Shown: one piece after another, positions 6,169 to 8,575 of the stretch
Numbering within the stretch: the first letter of the stretch is position 1
How the letters are laid out: every line of letters starts with the position of its first letter
Source of the DNA: an uncultured Collinsella sp.
Lineage (GTDB): Bacteria; Actinomycetota; Coriobacteriia; Coriobacteriales; Coriobacteriaceae
Reading direction: 5' to 3'
Length of the DNA: 8,575 nt
NCBI GenBank assembly: GCA_900554595.1
Contig: USHZ01000084.1
Span: 1-8,575 of the forward strand
Notes under the pieces: model-generated
What the model was told of the DNA's origin: nothing
The model's input: the letters and a program-made list of their open reading frames with translations, nothing else
Databases searched by the model: none
Position numbers and translations under genes: made by a program

Positions 6169-7059
6169 CTACGCGTTAATGTCCTTGAAGCCCTCACCGA
6201 AGGTCTCCGTGACATCGGCCACCGTCACGATAGCATGCGGGTCGCGCTCACGCACAATGGTTTTGAGCGTGTTGAGCTCGCGACGGTTCACGATTACCAT
6301 GATCACCGGCTTCTCGGCACCCGAGTACATGCCGGTCGCCCTAAACTTGGTGCAGCCGCGGCCCAGGCCATACATGATGTCGGCCGCGATATCGGGAAAC
6401 TTGTCCGAGATGATGAGCACCATACGGCGCCTGTTGCCGCCGTCGACCACGGCATCGATCACGTAGCCGCTAATGACCATCGAAAGGCCCGCATACAGCG
6501 CGTTTTCGACCGAGAAGACCGGGGCCGACAGCGCGCACACGGCAACATCGATCGCCATGACGGTGGAGCCCACCGGTAGTGACGTATTGCGCGAGATGAT
6601 CTGGCCGATCGTGTCGGAGCCGCCAGTGTTGGCACCGGCGCGCAACACCATGCCATAGCCGATGCCCGTGATAATGCCGCCCCACATAGCGGGCAGCATC
6701 AGATCGGCATGTGCCAGCGGCGCCACAAACGGAGCGAACAGGTCGGTGAAAAAGCCCAGCAGCACAAAGCCCGTCGCCGTCTGTACCACGTAGAACATGC
6801 CACCCTCGCGCATAACGACCAGTAGCAGCAAGGCATTCATCACGATGGTCTGGATACCGACGGGAAGCGATATGCCATGCGAGGCACCGACCGCCTGAAT
6901 AATGGTGGCGAGGCCCGTGACGCCGCCGGCGGCAAGGCCGTTGGGGATCAAAAACAAGTCCGTCGCGATAGCTGCCAGGGCGCAGCCAAACATGATCTTG
7001 GGCAAGTCATGAAAGAAGTTCATCGAAAGAATGCGCTTGATGTCCAGACGATATGCCAT
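6169..7059 (-). CDS. YitT family membrane protein (DUF161 + DUF2179)
   Basis: This is a 296-residue integral membrane protein of the YitT family, common in Firmicutes and Actinobacteria. Its transported substrate, if any, is not established. About five to six hydrophobic segments fill residues 20-205, including the Gly-rich GLAAGGVTG (41-49) and the second, related half with NTGGSDTIGQ (144-153). The cytoplasmic C-terminal DUF2179 domain (about 212-293) includes VIMVIVNRRELNTLK. I chose the ATG at 7057-7059, giving MAYRLDIKR, because GGGAGG lies 4 nt upstream. The in-frame GTG at 7081-7083 lies inside a hairpin stem and has no site. The gene follows the prfB-derived 3' end on the same strand, with a terminator-like hairpin between them. 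Confidence 0.9.
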   Translation of the reverse strand: MAYRLDIKRILSMNFFHDLPKIMFGCALAAIATDLFLIPNGLAAGGVTGLATIIQAVGASHGISLPVGIQTIVMNALLLLVVMREGGMFYVVQTATGFVLLGFFTDLFAPFVAPLAHADLMLPAMWGGIITGIGYGMVLRAGANTGGSDTIGQIISRNTSLPVGSTVMAIDVAVCALSAPVFSVENALYAGLSMVISGYVIDAVVDGGNRRRMVLIISDKFPDIAADIMYGLGRGCTKFRATGMYSGAEKPVIMVIVNRRELNTLKTIVRERDPHAIVTVADVTETFGEGFKDINA

Positions 7060-7071
7060 GCTGCCTCCCTC

Positions 7072-7100
7072 AAAAAAGCGCACCCAAACGAGTGCGCTTT
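7072..7100 (-). terminator. Terminator-like hairpin directly upstream of yitT
   Basis: In the minus-strand transcript AAAGCGCAC (7100-7092) pairs perfectly with GTGCGCTTT (7083-7075) across an 8-nt loop, and the U-run continues to 7072. It most naturally terminates the upstream prfB-derived reading frame (stop at 7190). The U-run ends only a few bases before the yitT Shine-Dalgarno, leaving no room for a promoter in between. yitT must therefore be reached by read-through, or from a promoter upstream of the hairpin, for example the TAGAAT at 7125-7120, a weak candidate. Confidence 0.75.
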
Positions 7101-7189
7101 GAACTTCTTGCTGTATTCGATTCTACCGATTCACCGGGCAAATACCACCCCTGCGAAGTGTTTGCATCGACCCGGAGCCAACCATGTGC

Positions 7190-7405
7190 CTAGGCGTCCG
7201 AGCCTTCCGCATCGGCGTTGCCGGTTGCCCAGCGATGGTAGCCGATCACAAACGGATCCAGATCGCCATCGTCGAGAACGGCCTCGACGTTGCTGGTCTC
7301 CACACCCGTGCGCAGGTCCTTGACCATCTGATACGGGTAGAGCACGTAGCTGCGAATCTGGTTACCAAAACCGATCGTGGTCTTGGGTCCACGAATCTCG
7401 TCGAG
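7190..7405 (-). pseudogene. prfB: 3' remnant of prfB (peptide chain release factor 2), about 70 codons
   Basis: The last 70 or so codons of the chimeric ORF encode the C-terminal end of RF2: LDEIRGPKTTIGFG, then NQIRSYVLYPYQMVKDL, RTGVETSNVEAVL and DGDLDPF. This region follows the GGQ domain in intact RF2, which normally totals about 365-375 residues. The GGQ loop and the stop-codon recognition domain are absent, so this piece alone cannot act in termination. The DNA is about 62% GC like the host genes, and the stop is followed by a normal hairpin terminator, as expected for the original end of prfB. The left limit of the remnant is the TAG; the right limit is uncertain by about 15-20 bases. 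Confidence 0.88.
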
Positions 7406-8575
7406 CGCCTCGGCGCCATAGGCCACCTCGAGCCACTTGCGGAACTGAGCCACGATGTCGTCGCCGAACCACTCACCGTCAAGCACGGGGAGGATGGCGT
7501 CGTCGTCGGGCAGAAACCCGGCATTGGGAACTTTTGCCTTGAAGTCATCCACGGTCTGCTGAGCATCCGCCAGAATCAGTCCAGGCGCGAAGGTCGAGTA
7601 ACGGCCCATGATGCAGCCGACACCATAGGAAATGAGCGATTTCACGTCGCGCACCAAGTCAGCGCGACGCACCGAGACCTTGTCGTCGGGCACTTCGATG
7701 GGCACCTCGCCCTCCATGCCGTAGATGCGCGCGAATATGCGGTTGAGCTCCTCCTCGTTAGCCTTGAGCTGGTTGAAGCGCTCGTCGCACTCAGCGCTCC
7801 AGCGCTTAAACCTCTCCGAAATCAGCGAGACGGATGCCGTGCGGGCATCGGAGTTCATGCCATAAGAGAGTTGCTCAGCACGTTCGTATGCGGACGGGAC
7901 GAGCGGATGATAATCAAGGTGCCACGAAATTTCAAAGGCGTCCCAATCCATGCGCGAGATAGCAATGAGCTGATCGACTGCAGCGTCCAACTCATCGCTG
8001 AGCACCGCCTTGTTTAGGGGCACTTTTCTTACTTCTCCGACCGATTTCGTTATAGTCGGCGATATTTTTTTCAGAAACGCGTCCCCTACGCTTGAATTGA
8101 GAAGCCCAAGAACCGCTTTGGCGTGCTCTTGCGGATAGATGCCGATTCCAGCCATGTCGGAAAGGAAGCCCTTCGGCTTAAATCGAAAAGCACCGCCGCC
8201 GATTTTTGACCAAGTCACAACCTCAGAGAATTTAAAATCTGGTCTGTAGTCCTGCACATGTCGCGTCTCTTCAGGAAGCAGATGTTTGACAGCCGCTCCA
8301 TCATTCTTCCAGTTAATTACTTCAAAATCATTCCCATACCATTTTCGATAGTCTCCGCCTTTGTTGAGCGGATACCAGGTCTGTGGAGCTGTCATCAAAT
8401 CGTCAACCGATTTGAGCCCAAAACCGATATTACAATACGCCACTTCCCACCAAGTTTTAATAAATACAGCATTATTGCCCGTTTGAATCCCCACGGAGCC
8501 AGGGGCATAATCGCCAAGAAGCATGTCGCTGGAAAATGCTCTGCACATTGCCGCGGTGAAACCGTATGAGATTGT
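7190..8575 (-). CDS. pglX: Chimeric ORF: BREX-1 methyltransferase PglX C-terminal part fused in frame to RF2 tail (5' partial)
   Basis: The frame is open from the right edge (no start in the window) to TAG at 7190, 461 visible residues. Residues 1 to about 390 match the C-terminal half of PglX, the adenine methyltransferase that marks self DNA in BREX phage defence. Landmarks are GIQTGNNAVFIKTWWEV (29-45), TWYPLNKGGDYRKWYGN (66-82), INWKNDG (87-93), the helix-rich stretch 235-285 and SLISYGVGCIMGRYS (313-327). From about residue 391 the sequence is no longer PglX. It is the end of release factor 2, including NQIRSYVLYPYQMVKDL (405-421) and RTGVETSNVEAVL (422-434). As I recall the family, PglX should continue for more than 100 residues with a KDFFKDH...RPIYW region, and none is seen. 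The catalytic NPPY motif would lie outside the window. Whether the fusion is active is unknown. Confidence 0.85.
   Translation of the reverse strand, partial: TISYGFTAAMCRAFSSDMLLGDYAPGSVGIQTGNNAVFIKTWWEVAYCNIGFGLKSVDDLMTAPQTWYPLNKGGDYRKWYGNDFEVINWKNDGAAVKHLLPEETRHVQDYRPDFKFSEVVTWSKIGGGAFRFKPKGFLSDMAGIGIYPQEHAKAVLGLLNSSVGDAFLKKISPTITKSVGEVRKVPLNKAVLSDELDAAVDQLIAISRMDWDAFEISWHLDYHPLVPSAYERAEQLSYGMNSDARTASVSLISERFKRWSAECDERFNQLKANEEELNRIFARIYGMEGEVPIEVPDDKVSVRRADLVRDVKSLISYGVGCIMGRYSTFAPGLILADAQQTVDDFKAKVPNAGFLPDDDAILPVLDGEWFGDDIVAQFRKWLEVAYGAEALDEIRGPKTTIGFGNQIRSYVLYPYQMVKDLRTGVETSNVEAVLDDGDLDPFVIGYHRWATGNADAEGSDA
7380..7410. other. Probable island/host junction (candidate attachment site)
   Basis: The switch from PglX-like to RF2-like protein falls around residues 388-396 of the chimeric ORF (AEALDEIRG). 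If integration was site-specific, the core crossover sequence should lie here and be repeated at the other island end within prfB. No second copy, integrase or obvious inverted repeat is visible in this window, so the attachment-site call is inference. Confidence 0.45.

Noticed and set aside
7060..7083. Upstream GTG start for the YitT protein
   Set aside because: The GTG is part of the hairpin stem at 7075-7083 and has no ribosome site. The ATG at 7057-7059 has GGGAGG in the right place.
7184..8017. Plus-strand open frame antisense to the pglX/prfB chimera
   Set aside because: The minus-strand reading carries both PglX and RF2 signatures. The plus-strand product has no recognisable domain.
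1..8575. CRISPR array, tRNA, rRNA or riboswitch
   Set aside because: No regularly spaced repeats, no cloverleaf with conserved tRNA arms, no rRNA sequence and no riboswitch consensus were seen on either strand.

Overview
The window looks like chromosomal DNA of a high-GC gut actinobacterium of the Coriobacteriia, most likely Collinsella or a close relative. This is inferred from protein style, roughly 60% GC in the core genes, strong AAGGAGG-type ribosome sites and a split transketolase. No marker gene fixes the genus. Six of the seven coding regions lie on the minus strand; the exception is a zinc-ribbon membrane protein on the plus strand.

From left to right: (1) the first 44 bases hold the start of an unidentified minus-strand gene with a very basic N-terminus. 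It is separated from ftsX by an 86-bp element bounded by perfect 23-bp inverted repeats, and by the ftsX terminator. (2) ftsE and ftsX (238-2365) form a 14-nt overlapping pair encoding the cell-division ABC complex. FtsE carries an unusual, roughly 170-residue Pro/Ala/Gln-rich N-terminal extension and starts at GTG. (3) A 435-bp divergent intergenic region holds a ~123-bp nested palindrome (2470-2592) and a candidate ftsE promoter. (4) A zinc-ribbon, single-pass membrane protein (2801-4069) ends at a bidirectional terminator shared with the convergent transketolase operon. (5) Transketolase is encoded as two subunits (4187-5128 C-terminal half, 5130-5960 N-terminal half), one base apart, for the non-oxidative pentose phosphate pathway. 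(6) A YitT-family membrane protein (6169-7059) has a terminator-like hairpin directly before its ribosome site.

The most notable object is the ORF entering from the right edge (7190-8575, minus). Its first ~390 visible residues are the C-terminal part of the BREX-1 adenine methyltransferase PglX. Its last ~70 residues are unmistakably the C-terminus of peptide chain release factor 2 (PrfB). PglX loses its own C-terminal end and reads in frame into the RF2 tail. The simplest reading is that a BREX-carrying island is integrated in the 3' part of prfB and this window captures one edge: island to the right of about 7405, host DNA (prfB remnant, yitT, tkt genes) to the left. An intact prfB would then be expected at the other island end. 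A rearrangement or an assembly chimera at this point cannot be excluded from the sequence alone.
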